A stretch of 64,000 bases of DNA from Rhizobium sp. BK316. GTDB lineage: Bacteria; Pseudomonadota; Alphaproteobacteria; Rhizobiales; Rhizobiaceae. Under the pieces are notes generated by a model. It was not told the origin of the DNA. It did not search any database and worked only from the letters and a program-made list of their open reading frames with translations. The stretch spans positions 744,001 through 808,000 of the forward strand of contig NZ_JACHZR010000002.1 of NCBI RefSeq assembly GCF_014193695.1, written 5' to 3'. Shown here one piece after another: positions 45,166-54,105 of the stretch. A program made the translations under genes and the position numbers. Each line of letters opens with the position of its first letter. Position 1 is the stretch's first letter.

Positions 45166-45858
45166 CTAATCCTCCAGCATTTCCCCATTCCCCTCTACCA
45201 CGACGCCGTCCTTGCGGAGTGGCCGGAAGCTCATCCGGTGCAGCGGGCACGGCCCGTGCTTCTCGATGCCGGAGCGATGCTGCGCCGTGCCATACCCGAC
45301 ATGAGCGGCAAAACCATATTCGGGAAACACCAGATGCGCCCGCGCCATCATCCGGTCGCGCGTCACTTTGGCGACGATGGAAGCGGCGGCGATCGAGACG
45401 GAGCGTGCGTCACCCTTCACCACGGCCTGTCCGGGGCAGTCGAGCCCTATAGGCACGTCCAGCCCATCCGTCAGTACATAACTTGCCGGTATGGAAAGGC
45501 TGCAGATCGCACGGCGCATAGCATCAAGGCTTGCTTTGCGGATATCGGTTTCGTCGATGCGTGTAGAGCTGGAGGAGGCGATGGAGACTGTTGCGGTCGC
45601 GAGAATTTGGACGAACAGTTCCTCGCGCCGCTGCGCTGAAAGCTGCTTGGAATCGTTGAGACCCTCGGGAATGCGCTTGGGATCGAGGATCACGGCTGCA
45701 GCAACGACAGGACCGGCAAGCGGTCCGCGTCCGGCCTCGTCTGCGCCGGCGACAGGCCAGTGGCCAGCCTTGCGGGCTTTCAGCTCCAGCCGGAAATCCG
45801 GCACAAGGGGAGCCTCTTCAAAGAGCAGAGGAGAATCGGGTGACGTGCGACGTTTCAT
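45166..45858 (-). CDS. rnhB: Ribonuclease HII
   Basis: A 230-residue nuclease that removes ribonucleotides from DNA. The metal-binding D-E pair is in [23 protein letters not shown], followed by [24 protein letters not shown] and the [17 protein letters not shown] motif with a later HVGYGTAQH. Length is at the upper end of normal because of about 30 extra N-terminal residues. ATG 45858. Confidence 0.94.
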   Translation of the reverse strand: MKRRTSPDSPLLFEEAPLVPDFRLELKARKAGHWPVAGADEAGRGPLAGPVVAAAVILDPKRIPEGLNDSKQLSAQRREELFVQILATATVSIASSSSTRIDETDIRKASLDAMRRAICSLSIPASYVLTDGLDVPIGLDCPGQAVVKGDARSVSIAAASIVAKVTRDRMMARAHLVFPEYGFAAHVGYGTAQHRSGIEKHGPCPLHRMSFRPLRKDGVVVEGNGEMLED

Positions 45859-46022
45859 GCGGTTGAACCTCGCACGCCAACCCGATTTCCTGCAAGCCCC
45901 CGGATCAGGGCGGCGACGGCCGGGGGCGGTCCAGCGGATGGTGCGGTCAGGGCCATCCGCAGGAATTGCGCAAGGCAGAAGACGCAGGGCAGGTCTTCTT
46001 CACGCCTCACGCAAGCTCACGA

Positions 46023-46066
46023 GCAATTCCAGCAAAAGTGCGCAGTGGTTTTGCGTCCGGAATTGC
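46023..46066. repeat. Intergenic palindromic repeat, copy 2
   Basis: The same 44-base element as at 6596: GCAATTCC arm, CAAAA...TTTTG inner arms, GGAATTGC arm. It lies upstream of rnhB in the 276-base gap to the radical SAM gene, ten bases from copy 3 in direct orientation. A separate stem CCCCCGG / CCGGGGG occurs in the same gap at 45897-45926. Confidence 0.88.
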
Positions 46067-46076
46067 GTAAAAAAAA

Positions 46077-46120
46077 GCAATTCCAGCAAAAGTGCTTGAG
46101 CGCTTTGCGCCCGGAATTGC
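46077..46120. repeat. Intergenic palindromic repeat, copy 3
   Basis: A third copy of the 44-base palindrome, tandem with copy 2 after an A-rich 10-base spacer. It ends 14 bases from the stop codon of the minus-strand radical SAM gene, so its hairpin could also serve as that gene's 3' end. Confidence 0.88.
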
Positions 46121-46134
46121 CTGAAAACAATCAG

Positions 46135-47292
46135 TCAGAGCAGCGAAAGCTGCACGCCGCTGCCACCAGGCGGCACAAACAAGTCGTCGCGCAGGGCAAG
46201 GCTTCGACGGGTCAACCCCAGCCGCTTTGCCGCCATCTCGAAGCGGCGGGCGATCTGCCAGGCATAGGGTCCCGCACCCTTCATGCGCTTGCCGAACTCG
46301 GCATCATAATCCTTGCCGCCGCGCATCGAGCGCACCAGCGACATGACATGGCGATAACGATCAGGATAATTCTGCAACAGCCAATCGCGGAACAGCGGGC
46401 TCACTTCCAGCGGCAGCCGCAGAAGCACATAGCTCGCTTCTTCGGCACCCGCCGCCTTGGCGGCATCCAGGATGCGTTCCAGTTCGTGGTCGTTGAGTGC
46501 GGGGATGACCGGCGCGGCCATCACTGACGTGCGCACACCAGCCGCGGAAAGCCCACGGATCGCCTCCAGCCTGCGCGTCGGCGTCGATGCCCGCGGCTCC
46601 ATGAGGCGGGCAAGTTTGCGGTCGAGCGTCGTTACCGAAATGCCGACACGTACGAGGTTCTTTGCCGCCATCTCCGTGAGTATATCGAGGTCGCGCAGGA
46701 TCATCGCCGACTTGGTGACGATCGCCACGGGATGATTGGCCTTATTCAGCACTTCGAGGAGTTGCCGCATGACGCGCCATTCCTTCTCGATCGGCTGATA
46801 GGGGTCGGTATTGGTACCGATCGCGATGACGCGCACCTTGTAGCCCGGCTTGGCGAGCTCGCGCTCCAGAAGCTTCGGCGCATCCGGCTTGGCGAAGAGC
46901 TTGCTTTCGAAATCCAGCCCCGCCGAAAGGCCCATATAGGCATGCGTCGGCCTGGCGAAACAGTAGATGCAGCCATGCTCGCAGCCGCGATAGGGGTTGA
47001 TCGACCGGTCGAAGGAGAGATCGGGAGATTCGTTGCGGGTGATCGCCGTGCGCGGCTTTTCGACCTGCACATCCGTCTTGAAGGGCGGCAGTTCCTCGAG
47101 CGTCTGCCAGCCATCATCGAAGGTTTCGCGTTGTGTTGGCTCGAAGCGGCCGCTGGGGTTCAGCCCCGCGCCGCGGCCACGCCGCCGGTCAACTTCGATG
47201 CGCAGCCCCGAGGCCGCGATCATCGCGTCGGCAATATCAGCCGTATTGGCAGGCGCAAATGCGGCCTGCCCTGCAAGGGACTGTGGTCTCAT
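46135..47292 (-). CDS. PA0069-family radical SAM protein
   Basis: A 385-residue radical SAM protein. The Fe-S cluster motif is NPYRGCEHGCIYCFARPTH (C-x3-C-x2-C). Further features are RVIAIGTNTDPYQPIEKEWRVMRQLLEVL and VGISVTTLDRKLARLMEPRA, as in SplB-like/PA0069 proteins. The reaction of this family is not known. ATG 47292 has GGAG six bases upstream; an extension to 47379 is unlikely. Confidence 0.9.
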   Translation of the reverse strand: MRPQSLAGQAAFAPANTADIADAMIAASGLRIEVDRRRGRGAGLNPSGRFEPTQRETFDDGWQTLEELPPFKTDVQVEKPRTAITRNESPDLSFDRSINPYRGCEHGCIYCFARPTHAYMGLSAGLDFESKLFAKPDAPKLLERELAKPGYKVRVIAIGTNTDPYQPIEKEWRVMRQLLEVLNKANHPVAIVTKSAMILRDLDILTEMAAKNLVRVGISVTTLDRKLARLMEPRASTPTRRLEAIRGLSAAGVRTSVMAAPVIPALNDHELERILDAAKAAGAEEASYVLLRLPLEVSPLFRDWLLQNYPDRYRHVMSLVRSMRGGKDYDAEFGKRMKGAGPYAWQIARRFEMAAKRLGLTRRSLALRDDLFVPPGGSGVQLSLL

Positions 47293-47431
47293 CGGATTCT
47301 CCACCGGCGGAAAACGCTCGATCCCGCTCGTTTTGATGATTAAATTCCTATCGGCAAAAAGAGAACAATGCAAGAACAAAATGAGGAAAGTCCCGCTGGC
47401 AAAATTTTGTGCGGCGCTCTATAAACAGGCA

Positions 47432-47950
47432 ATGTTGACTGTTGTTCTTGAATGCCAGGATCAGGAATCCGAGCTGGCCCAGACTCTATCGGTATTGGTG
47501 GCAGGCGCCGTGGAAGGCCTCGTCAGCGACGTGGTCGTGCTCGATCACGGCTCGCGCGACGGCACGGCGCGGGTGGCGGATGCTGCCGGCTGCCGTTTCC
47601 ATTCACAATGGGATATCAAGGATATCATCCGATCCGCCCGCGGCGAGTGGCTGCTCTTCGTCGAGCCGGGCGCAAGACCGCAAGCGGGCTGGATCGACGA
47701 AGTCTCGGAATATGTGGCCTTGAATAAGGTCTCTGCGCGCTTTACTGCCTCGCGTGGCTATCGACGCCCCTTTTTCCAGCGTGTCGGCCGTGCCAGACCA
47801 CCGCTGGAACTCGGCCTGCTCATGCCCAAGAAACTTGCCGTATCCGCTGCAAAGAGCGGCATGCGCCTTACCGAATTCGTCAAGGCGCAGAAACCACGCC
47901 AACTCTCCAGTGAATTGATTCCCTCCTGGGTTGCCCGCGCCGCGCGATAG
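47432..47950 (+). CDS. Short glycosyltransferase-family-2-like protein
   Basis: A 172-residue protein. The N-terminal half looks like the nucleotide-binding part of a GT2 fold: MLTVVLECQDQESELAQTL, VVVLDHGSRDGTARVA (in place of the usual D-N-x-S-x-D-x-T) and SARGEWLLFVEPGA in the place of the D-x-D loop. The DxD acidic pair is not clear and the usual acceptor domain is missing, so catalysis is doubtful. Divergent from the radical SAM gene. Start ATG 47432 has a weak upstream site. Confidence 0.7.
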   Translation: MLTVVLECQDQESELAQTLSVLVAGAVEGLVSDVVVLDHGSRDGTARVADAAGCRFHSQWDIKDIIRSARGEWLLFVEPGARPQAGWIDEVSEYVALNKVSARFTASRGYRRPFFQRVGRARPPLELGLLMPKKLAVSAAKSGMRLTEFVKAQKPRQLSSELIPSWVARAAR

Positions 47951-48128
47951 CTGCACTCCTCGATATTGCGAAAAGATGGCGCTCAATAGAATTTCGCGCT
48001 ATAATCTGGATATGGCGCCGCCGAAGCGCCTCGCTTCGCAACGGATGGCCATGGAATGCCGGTGAACGGCAGAGCAGGTCAGCGAAAATCTCCTCTTCTG
48101 CCGGGTTCCCGGCGAAAGGAGGTGCGTC

Positions 48129-48443
48129 ATGCTGCGCAATATGGTCCACGGCCTGCTGGCCGTCATATTGACGACATTGGTGATCGCGCATCCGCATCCG
48201 GCAGCATCGCAGATGATGCGCAGTTGCGCAGGCCGATCCGAGATCGTCAATTTCCTGGACAGCAACTTTGCTGAAAAGCTCAAGGCAGTCGGACTGATCA
48301 ATCAGAACGCCATTCTTGAGGTTTATGCCGCTGAGAGCGGCACCTGGACGCTCGTCGTCACGGATGCTCACGGCATAAGCTGCGTGGTGCTGTTTGGTGA
48401 TAGCTGGGACACAATGCCCGCCCTGCCGGGCCTTGCGACATAG
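48129..48443 (+). CDS. Small exported protein of unknown function
   Basis: A 104-residue protein with a signal peptide (MVHGLLAVILTTLVIAHPHPAAS) and a short mature domain: SCAGRSEIVNFLDSNFAEKLKAVGLINQNAILEVYAAESGTWTLVVTDAHGISCVVLFGD. The two cysteines in the mature part could form a disulfide. AAAGGAGG lies six bases upstream of ATG 48129, just after a small GCCGGG-TTCCCGGC palindrome that could occlude or shape the leader. No known domain recognised. Confidence 0.75.
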   Translation: MLRNMVHGLLAVILTTLVIAHPHPAASQMMRSCAGRSEIVNFLDSNFAEKLKAVGLINQNAILEVYAAESGTWTLVVTDAHGISCVVLFGDSWDTMPALPGLAT

Positions 48444-48466
48444 GGAATGATGCTGCTGTGGCCAGT

Positions 48467-49018
48467 CTACTTCGTCGCGCCGCGTTTCAGGTGTTCGTCC
48501 AGACGCGGTATGATCTCCACGAAATTGCAGGGCATATGGCGATAGTCGAGCTGTGCCTCCAAGATGCCGTCCCACGCATCCTTGCAGGCGCCAGGAGAGC
48601 CCGGCAGCACGAAGATGAAGGTAGCGTTGGCGACGCCCGCCGTGGCGCGCGACTGAATTGTCGAGGTGCCGATCTTGTCATAGGAAATGCGGTGGAATAC
48701 CGCAGAAAATCCATCCATCCGCTTTTCGAAGAGCGATTCCAGAGCGTCGGGTGTCACGTCGCGGCCAGTAAAGCCGGTCCCGCCCGTGGTGATGACGACG
48801 TCGATTTCCTTGGCCTCCGTCCAGGCGCGCACGCGTGCAGTGATCCTCTCGCGGTCGTCAGGCACGATGTCGCGGTCGATCAACTGATGTCCGGCTTTCG
48901 CAATCCGTGCCGCCAGCGTGTCGCCGGATTTGTCATCGGCCAGCGTGCGGGTATCCGAAACCGTCAGCACGGCGATACCGAGGGGAACAAAAGCGCGTGT
49001 TTCGTCCAAGCCTGCCAT
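48467..49018 (-). CDS. moaB: Molybdenum cofactor biosynthesis protein B
   Basis: A 183-residue MoaB/MogA-family protein with LGIAVLTVSDTRTLADDKSGDTLAARI, VVITTGGTGFTGRDVTPDAL and FVLPGSPGACKDAWDGIL, the pterin-binding pattern. It acts in adenylation of molybdopterin or is the redundant MoaB. ATG 49018 or the adjacent ATG 49021 follows GGAGG; it overlaps the ispE stop, so the two are coupled. Confidence 0.9.
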   Translation of the reverse strand: MAGLDETRAFVPLGIAVLTVSDTRTLADDKSGDTLAARIAKAGHQLIDRDIVPDDRERITARVRAWTEAKEIDVVITTGGTGFTGRDVTPDALESLFEKRMDGFSAVFHRISYDKIGTSTIQSRATAGVANATFIFVLPGSPGACKDAWDGILEAQLDYRHMPCNFVEIIPRLDEHLKRGATK

Positions 49019-49911
49019 CATGCACCTCCTGCAAAAGTCTCCGTTGCCTGGAAATACCAGCCCGGGCGGGCGGCGTGAAGACGCTCGGCTGCGCGCAACG
49101 CAGCAACGGGTGTCTCGAAGATGCCGAAGCAGGTCGCGCCAGAGCCGGACATGCGGGTGAAAAGCGCGCCTTCCGCTGTGAGCATGTTCGAAATCTCGGC
49201 GATTTCGGGAACCAGCTCTCGCGCCGGCGGCTCGAGATCATTGCGTGTCGCCCGTATGGCTTCCATCCAGTGCGGCGCCTTGATCAGGACCAGCGGAGGA
49301 TTGTTCTTGGTCGCAAGCCGCCGGAAAACCTCGGGCGTGGAAACACCTTTCAAAGGGTTGGCAAGCACCATGGCGAAGGAGGGCAGGGCGTCGGCCGTCT
49401 CGATCTCTTCGCCGATACCGCGTGCGATCAACGGCGCGCTTTTGAGGCACATCGGCACGTCGGCTCCAAGTTTCAGTGCCAGTGCGGCAATGATGTCAGC
49501 CGGAAGTGCAACATCCCACAGGCGCACCAGCCCGCGCAACGTCGCTGCGGCATCGGCGGAACCGCCACCGATGCCGGAAGCGACCGGCAGGTTCTTTTCC
49601 AGATGGATGCGAACAGGCGGAGTCCCGCCTGCCGCTTCCCGCAGCAGGTCACGCGCCTTCAGCACCAGATTAGTGCCGGGATCATCGGCGAGCACATCGG
49701 CGAACTGGCCGGAAAGCGTGAAATCATCGGCATCGGCAGCCGCAAAACCCAACCGGTCGCCGTGCCGTGCGAACGTCACAAGCATTTCGAGAAGATGAAA
49801 GCCGTCAGGCCTCTGGCCCGTCACATGCAGGGCAAGATTGATTTTTGCGCAGGCATCTTCAGTAATGGCGAAGTCGCCGAGCCCGGAAAGCAGCATGCCC
49901 GTTTCAGGCAT
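49018..49911 (-). CDS. ispE: 4-diphosphocytidyl-2-C-methyl-D-erythritol kinase
   Basis: A 297-residue GHMP kinase of the MEP isoprenoid pathway. It has AKINLALHVTGQRPDGFHLLEML, the phosphate-binding LPVASGIGGGSADAAATLRG and MSGSGATCFGIF near the C-terminus. Length is normal. The TPR gene lies six bases upstream and a polyprenyl synthase gene further upstream on the same strand, so isoprenoid genes are neighbours. Confidence 0.95.
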   Translation of the reverse strand: MPETGMLLSGLGDFAITEDACAKINLALHVTGQRPDGFHLLEMLVTFARHGDRLGFAAADADDFTLSGQFADVLADDPGTNLVLKARDLLREAAGGTPPVRIHLEKNLPVASGIGGGSADAAATLRGLVRLWDVALPADIIAALALKLGADVPMCLKSAPLIARGIGEEIETADALPSFAMVLANPLKGVSTPEVFRRLATKNNPPLVLIKAPHWMEAIRATRNDLEPPARELVPEIAEISNMLTAEGALFTRMSGSGATCFGIFETPVAALRAAERLHAARPGWYFQATETFAGGA

Positions 49912-49917
49912 GCGGCG

Positions 49918-51750
49918 TCAGGATTTCTTGTCGACCGGCGGCGGCGTCACCGGCTGCGGGTCCGGCTGCTTCTTGTCGACGGTCTTGGAGTCGTCATCCT
50001 GTGCAGGCAAGCCGTTGGCGACCTTTTCCTTGATCTTCGGGATCTGAGCTTCCTCGGGTTCGGAGGCAAGCGCCCGGTTCCACTGATAGACGGCTTCCAG
50101 CTTGCGGCCCACGCGCCAGTAGGCATCGCCGAGGTGGTCGTTGATTGTCGCGTCGCCAGCCTTGATCTGCGCCGCACGTTCCAACTCGTCGACAGCATCG
50201 TTGTAACGGTTGAGGCGGAAGTAGGCCCAGCCGAGCGAATCGATGATGTAGCCGTCGTCAGGACGCAGCTCAACGGCTTTCTTGATCATCTCAAGGCCTT
50301 CGTCGAGGTTGCGGTTCATGTCGATCCAGGAATAGCCGAGATAGTTCAGAACCTGCGGCTGGTTCGGATTGAGGTCGAGCGCCTTGCGGAAGTTAGGTTC
50401 CGCCTGATCCCATTTCTTCAGCCGCTCATAGGCGATGCCGCGCTGGAAGAAGACGCTCCAGTCTGCGCGGCCCGGCAACGGCCCGATCACTTCGACAGCC
50501 TTGTCGTAATTATCGGCCATCGCCTGATAGTCCTTGGCGTCGGAAAGCACGCTGCCATAGGCGAGATAGCTTCTGACATCCTTCGGGTCAGACGTGATCA
50601 ACGCCTGCAGGTGCTTGCGGGCCTCGTCTACCTTGCCGCCCTGGGCGAGCGCCAGGCCCAGCTGTAATTCGGAAATGCGGCGCATCGGCGAATTCGCCGG
50701 CACTTTCTGGTAAAGCGCGATCGCGCGGTCCATCTGGTTCTGCTTTTCGGCAATGCCGCCGAGCAGCACCAGCGTATCGGCGCTGTTCGGATCGAGCGCG
50801 TTGGCCGTCTGCAGATAGAGCGAGACAATGTCTTCGGCGCCGTCACGGTTCAGCGCGCCGCCGACAGAGAAGAGCACGCCGGCAGCCCCTTCTTCGGCGC
50901 TCTTGACCTGCTGTTCCTGCTTTTCGCCCTTCTCTATGCTGTCGCGCAGCGCGTTCAGGGGGGCGTAGTTCGGCAGCAGGTTGTCGCCGACCGAGACGGC
51001 GTCGAGCGCCTTCTGCCTGTTGCCCTGCGAGGCTTCGAGGCGGGCGAGCGCCATGATGGCGCGCATGAACGTATCAGGGGCAGTCGCTCCGCCTTCCTTG
51101 TCCAGCACAGCATCGTTGAGATGCCGGCGGGCGGATTTGACGTCGCCGTTGACGATGGCGATCGCACCGGCATTGTAATTCTGGAAGATGCGGACCCAAT
51201 CAGGTCCCTTCATCTTCTCGACCATGGCGAGCCCTTCCTTACCGCGGCCGGCACCGACGCGCGCCCAGGCAAGCAGAAGGTCGTTCATCATGCGGTCGAG
51301 ATCGTTCGGCCCGTCATATTTCAGGATCGATTCCGCGGTCTTGAATTCGCCGCGGCGCATCGCATCCATGCCGCGCACGATCGTGGTGATACGCTCGACG
51401 GTCGGATCGCCTTTCAGGTCGTTGGCATATTTCACGCCGTCCTTGATGTCGCCATTGAGCAGCAGCGAAATCATCAGGCGCTGGCGAATTTCCGGATTGC
51501 CCGGCTCGATCTGCAGGGCCTTCTTGTAGAGCTCGATTGCGGTCGGATAGTCGTGATCCACATCGGCTGTGCGGGCAGCAAGGAACGCGCCCGAGAACGT
51601 GGAAACGCTGTCCGGATCGAAGGTCACGGTTTTGCTGGCGTCATCTGCCTTGGCCGCGTCTTCGGCGCTCACGCCGCCGATCCCACCGAGCGAAAGGACC
51701 GCCGCCAGGGCTGCGCTCGAAAGGAGACGGGTGACAAATCTCTGCCGCAT
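49918..51750 (-). CDS. Exported tetratricopeptide-repeat protein
   Basis: A 610-residue protein with a signal peptide (RLLSSAALAAVLSLGGIGGVSA) followed by many TPR helical pairs, clearest in DHDYPTAIELYKKALQIEPGNPEIRQRL, KKWDQAEPNFRKALDLNPNQPQVLNYLGYSWIDMN and GLEMIKKAVELRPDDGYIIDSLGWAYFRL. The C-terminus is Pro/Asp/Lys-rich. Likely a periplasmic or outer-membrane-associated scaffold. ATG 51750 follows AAGG. It precedes ispE by six bases, suggesting co-transcription with ispE and moaB. Confidence 0.88.
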   Translation of the reverse strand: MRQRFVTRLLSSAALAAVLSLGGIGGVSAEDAAKADDASKTVTFDPDSVSTFSGAFLAARTADVDHDYPTAIELYKKALQIEPGNPEIRQRLMISLLLNGDIKDGVKYANDLKGDPTVERITTIVRGMDAMRRGEFKTAESILKYDGPNDLDRMMNDLLLAWARVGAGRGKEGLAMVEKMKGPDWVRIFQNYNAGAIAIVNGDVKSARRHLNDAVLDKEGGATAPDTFMRAIMALARLEASQGNRQKALDAVSVGDNLLPNYAPLNALRDSIEKGEKQEQQVKSAEEGAAGVLFSVGGALNRDGAEDIVSLYLQTANALDPNSADTLVLLGGIAEKQNQMDRAIALYQKVPANSPMRRISELQLGLALAQGGKVDEARKHLQALITSDPKDVRSYLAYGSVLSDAKDYQAMADNYDKAVEVIGPLPGRADWSVFFQRGIAYERLKKWDQAEPNFRKALDLNPNQPQVLNYLGYSWIDMNRNLDEGLEMIKKAVELRPDDGYIIDSLGWAYFRLNRYNDAVDELERAAQIKAGDATINDHLGDAYWRVGRKLEAVYQWNRALASEPEEAQIPKIKEKVANGLPAQDDDSKTVDKKQPDPQPVTPPPVDKKS

Positions 51751-51941
51751 TAGAAAACCTTTCTTCAGGAACGGCCGGAACAACGCGCCGACCGCAAAAT
51801 CAGTTGCAAACACTGATTCACAACAGGATGGCTTTTTTGAAGCGGCCCTGCAAGAAATTCAGCCCACGTTCAAGGACGTTTGATCGGCGCGCGCCGCCCA
51901 AAGCTGTGCGGGCGGCTTTGTGCCTAAGATCGCGACACGCC

Positions 51942-52958
51942 TTAGTTCACGCGCTCGATGCAGAAGTCGATGACTTCCATCAGGGCTGATTTCCAGAGGC
52001 TGTCCGGCAGCGGCGCGAGCGCGTCCCGCGCAATCGTTCCATAGTGGACCGCCCGCTGGATCGTGTCGTTCAGCGTGCCATATTTGGTGATCAGGCCAAG
52101 CGCCTTTTCCAGATTGGCATCGCTGCTGTTGCCGCCTTCGATCGCATCGCGCCAGAAAGCACGTTCGTCCTGCGTGCCGCGGCGATAGGCGAGGATGATC
52201 GGCAGGGTAATCTTGCCCTCGCGGAAATCATCCCCGACATTCTTGCCGAGATCGGCAGCCTTGCCGCCGTAGTCGAGCGCATCGTCGACGAGCTGAAAGG
52301 CGAGGCCGAGATTCATGCCGTAAGATTTCAGCGCATTGCGGCCGGACTTGTTGGTCTCGGCAACGATCGGTCCGACTTCGGCGGCGGCGGCAAAGAGTGC
52401 TGCCGTCTTGGCGCGGATGACGGAGAGGTAGTCGTCCTCGGTCGTTTCCATATTCTTTGCGACGGAAAGCTGCAGCACTTCACCCTCGGCGATGACGCAA
52501 GCTGCAGAGGAAAGCACGTCGAGCGCCTCCAGCGAGCCGACCTCCACCATCATGCGGAAGGCCTGACCGAGCAGGAAGTCACCGACGAGAACGCTTGCCT
52601 GATTGCCCCAGATCGTGCGAGCGGTCGACTTGCCGCGGCGCAGGTCGCTTTCGTCCACCACGTCGTCATGCAGCAGCGTCGCCGTATGCATGAACTCGAC
52701 CGAGGTCGCGAGTTTGATGTGGTTCTCGCCCCGGTAGCCGAAGAGCGAGGCCGCGGCGAGCGTCAGCATCGGCCGCAGGCGCTTGCCGCCGGAGGAGATG
52801 AGATGGTTCGCCACCTCCGGAATCATCTGGACATCGGAGCCGGCCTTGGAAAGGATAAGCTGGTTCACCCGCTCCATGTCAGCCTTGGTGAGGTCCACCA
52901 GCGGCTTTATGGAAGCCAGTTTGTTTTTGTTTTCTTCAAGCGGTATGACCACGCCCAA
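51942..52958 (-). CDS. ispB: Long-chain polyprenyl diphosphate synthase (ubiquinone side chain)
   Basis: A 338-residue trans-prenyltransferase. First Asp-rich motif LLHDDVVDESDLRRG, second QLVDDALDYGG; also GGKRLRPMLTLAAASLFGY. Small residues before the first Asp motif fit a long-chain (octa- to decaprenyl) product; rhizobia make ubiquinone-10, so decaprenyl diphosphate is likely. TTG 52958 is chosen because AGGAG lies nine bases upstream, giving xGVVIPLEENKNKLASIKP; an open frame to 53153 lies antisense to the next gene. Confidence 0.92.
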   Translation of the reverse strand: MGVVIPLEENKNKLASIKPLVDLTKADMERVNQLILSKAGSDVQMIPEVANHLISSGGKRLRPMLTLAAASLFGYRGENHIKLATSVEFMHTATLLHDDVVDESDLRRGKSTARTIWGNQASVLVGDFLLGQAFRMMVEVGSLEALDVLSSAACVIAEGEVLQLSVAKNMETTEDDYLSVIRAKTAALFAAAAEVGPIVAETNKSGRNALKSYGMNLGLAFQLVDDALDYGGKAADLGKNVGDDFREGKITLPIILAYRRGTQDERAFWRDAIEGGNSSDANLEKALGLITKYGTLNDTIQRAVHYGTIARDALAPLPDSLWKSALMEVIDFCIERVN

Positions 52959-53067
52959 CGACCCGGACTCCTGTTCATTCGTTGCCTTTGACAATAGAAA
53001 GGGGCGATGGAGGCGGCAAGGGGTGAATTGTCGCTGCCAGCAAATTCGGAAGGGAAAATGACGGCAA

Positions 53068-53295
53068 ATGCATGAGCTTATCCGCGCAAACGATCCCGTT
53101 CTGCTCTCATTTGCCGAGAGCCTCATGAAGGATGCGGGAATTGCGTGCTTCATCGCAGATCAGGGCATGAGCGTGCTGGAGGGCTCGCTCGGCATGCTGC
53201 CGCGCCGCCTGCTGGTAGACGAGGCGATGGCCGATCAAGCTCGGCGCATCTTGACCGATGCCGGCCTCGGGGCCGAGCTTCGGGAGCGGAAGTGA
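53068..53295 (+). CDS. DUF2007 protein
   Basis: A 75-residue protein, MHELIRANDPVLLSFAESLMKDAGIACFIADQGMSV...LLVDEAMADQARRILTDAGL, matching the DUF2007 (putative signal-transducing, GlnB-like) pattern. Function unknown. The methyltransferase gene starts four bases after its stop, so the two are one operon. Divergent from ispB. Confidence 0.88.
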   Translation: MHELIRANDPVLLSFAESLMKDAGIACFIADQGMSVLEGSLGMLPRRLLVDEAMADQARRILTDAGLGAELRERK

Positions 53296-53299
53296 AAAA

Positions 53300-54076
53300 A
53301 TGACGCAGGCCGTGGCTGACACCATAGACGCCTTCCATCGCGGCCTCTTCCATATCGTCCAGCCGAAGGGCAGGGGGCATCGTGCCGGCATGGATGCCAT
53401 GCTACTGGCTGCCCTCGTCGCCGATGATCGCCCAATAAAAGTGGCCGATCTCGGTGCTGGTGCAGGTGCGGCGGGTCTTGCCGTCGCGTCCCGCCTTCCG
53501 AAGGCTGAGGTCGTGCTATTCGAGCGATCGGCCGAGATGGCAAACTACGCCCGCCGCAGCATCGACCTGCCTGACAACGCCCATATGGCGGGCCGCATCT
53601 CGGTCATCGAGGCCGATGTCACGCTGACGGCCAAGGCACGCAATGACGCGGGCCTGATCGACGAGAGCTTCGATCACGTTATTATGAACCCGCCGTTCAA
53701 CGATGCCGGCGATCGCAGGACGCCGGATGCGCTGAAGGCCGAGGCGCATGCCATGACCGATGGCCTGTTCGAACGCTGGGTTCGCACGGCCGGCGCCATC
53801 ATGATACCGGGCGGACAATTGTCGCTGATCGCGAGGCCGCAATCGATCGCCGAGATCATTGATGCCTGCGGCAAGCGCTTCGGCGGCATCGAGATCACTG
53901 CCATCCATCCGCGTGAAGGGGAAAATGCCGTCCGCATCCTCGTGACGGCGATCAAGGGCTCACGCGCACGGCTTTCGCTGCGTGCGCCCCTCATCATGCA
54001 CGAAGAGGGGAGCCACAAGTTCTCCCCTCTCGTCGATGATTTCAACAATGGCCGTGCGGCCTATGCCAGGCTTTAA
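53300..54076 (+). CDS. SAM-dependent methyltransferase (TrmN6/YfiC-like)
   Basis: A 258-residue class I methyltransferase with VADLGAGAGAAGLAVASRLP for SAM binding and the catalytic VIMNPPFNDAGDRRTPD (N-P-P-F), as in N6-adenine methyltransferases acting on tRNA1(Val) A37. The exact RNA target is inferred from motif type. ATG 53300 is preceded by AGTGAAAAA with GGGAGCGGAAG a little upstream. Ends close to the convergent mntH gene. Confidence 0.88.
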   Translation: MTQAVADTIDAFHRGLFHIVQPKGRGHRAGMDAMLLAALVADDRPIKVADLGAGAGAAGLAVASRLPKAEVVLFERSAEMANYARRSIDLPDNAHMAGRISVIEADVTLTAKARNDAGLIDESFDHVIMNPPFNDAGDRRTPDALKAEAHAMTDGLFERWVRTAGAIMIPGGQLSLIARPQSIAEIIDACGKRFGGIEITAIHPREGENAVRILVTAIKGSRARLSLRAPLIMHEEGSHKFSPLVDDFNNGRAAYARL

Positions 54077-54083
54077 ATCAACT

Positions 54084-54105
54084 GGATTTGCATGAGAGCA
54101 AATCC
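54084..54105. terminator. Hairpin between convergent methyltransferase and mntH genes
   Basis: GGATTTGC-ATGAGA-GCAAATCC, eight perfect pairs. It touches the mntH stop codon and begins seven bases after the methyltransferase stop. No T run on either strand, so a bidirectional terminator is likely but not certain. Confidence 0.5.

Noticed and set aside
47393..47420. TGGCAAAATTTTGTGC as a second sigma-54 promoter before the glycosyltransferase gene
   Set aside because: The -24 box lacks the C of TGGCAC and the -12 part does not match TTGCA, so it does not fit the consensus.
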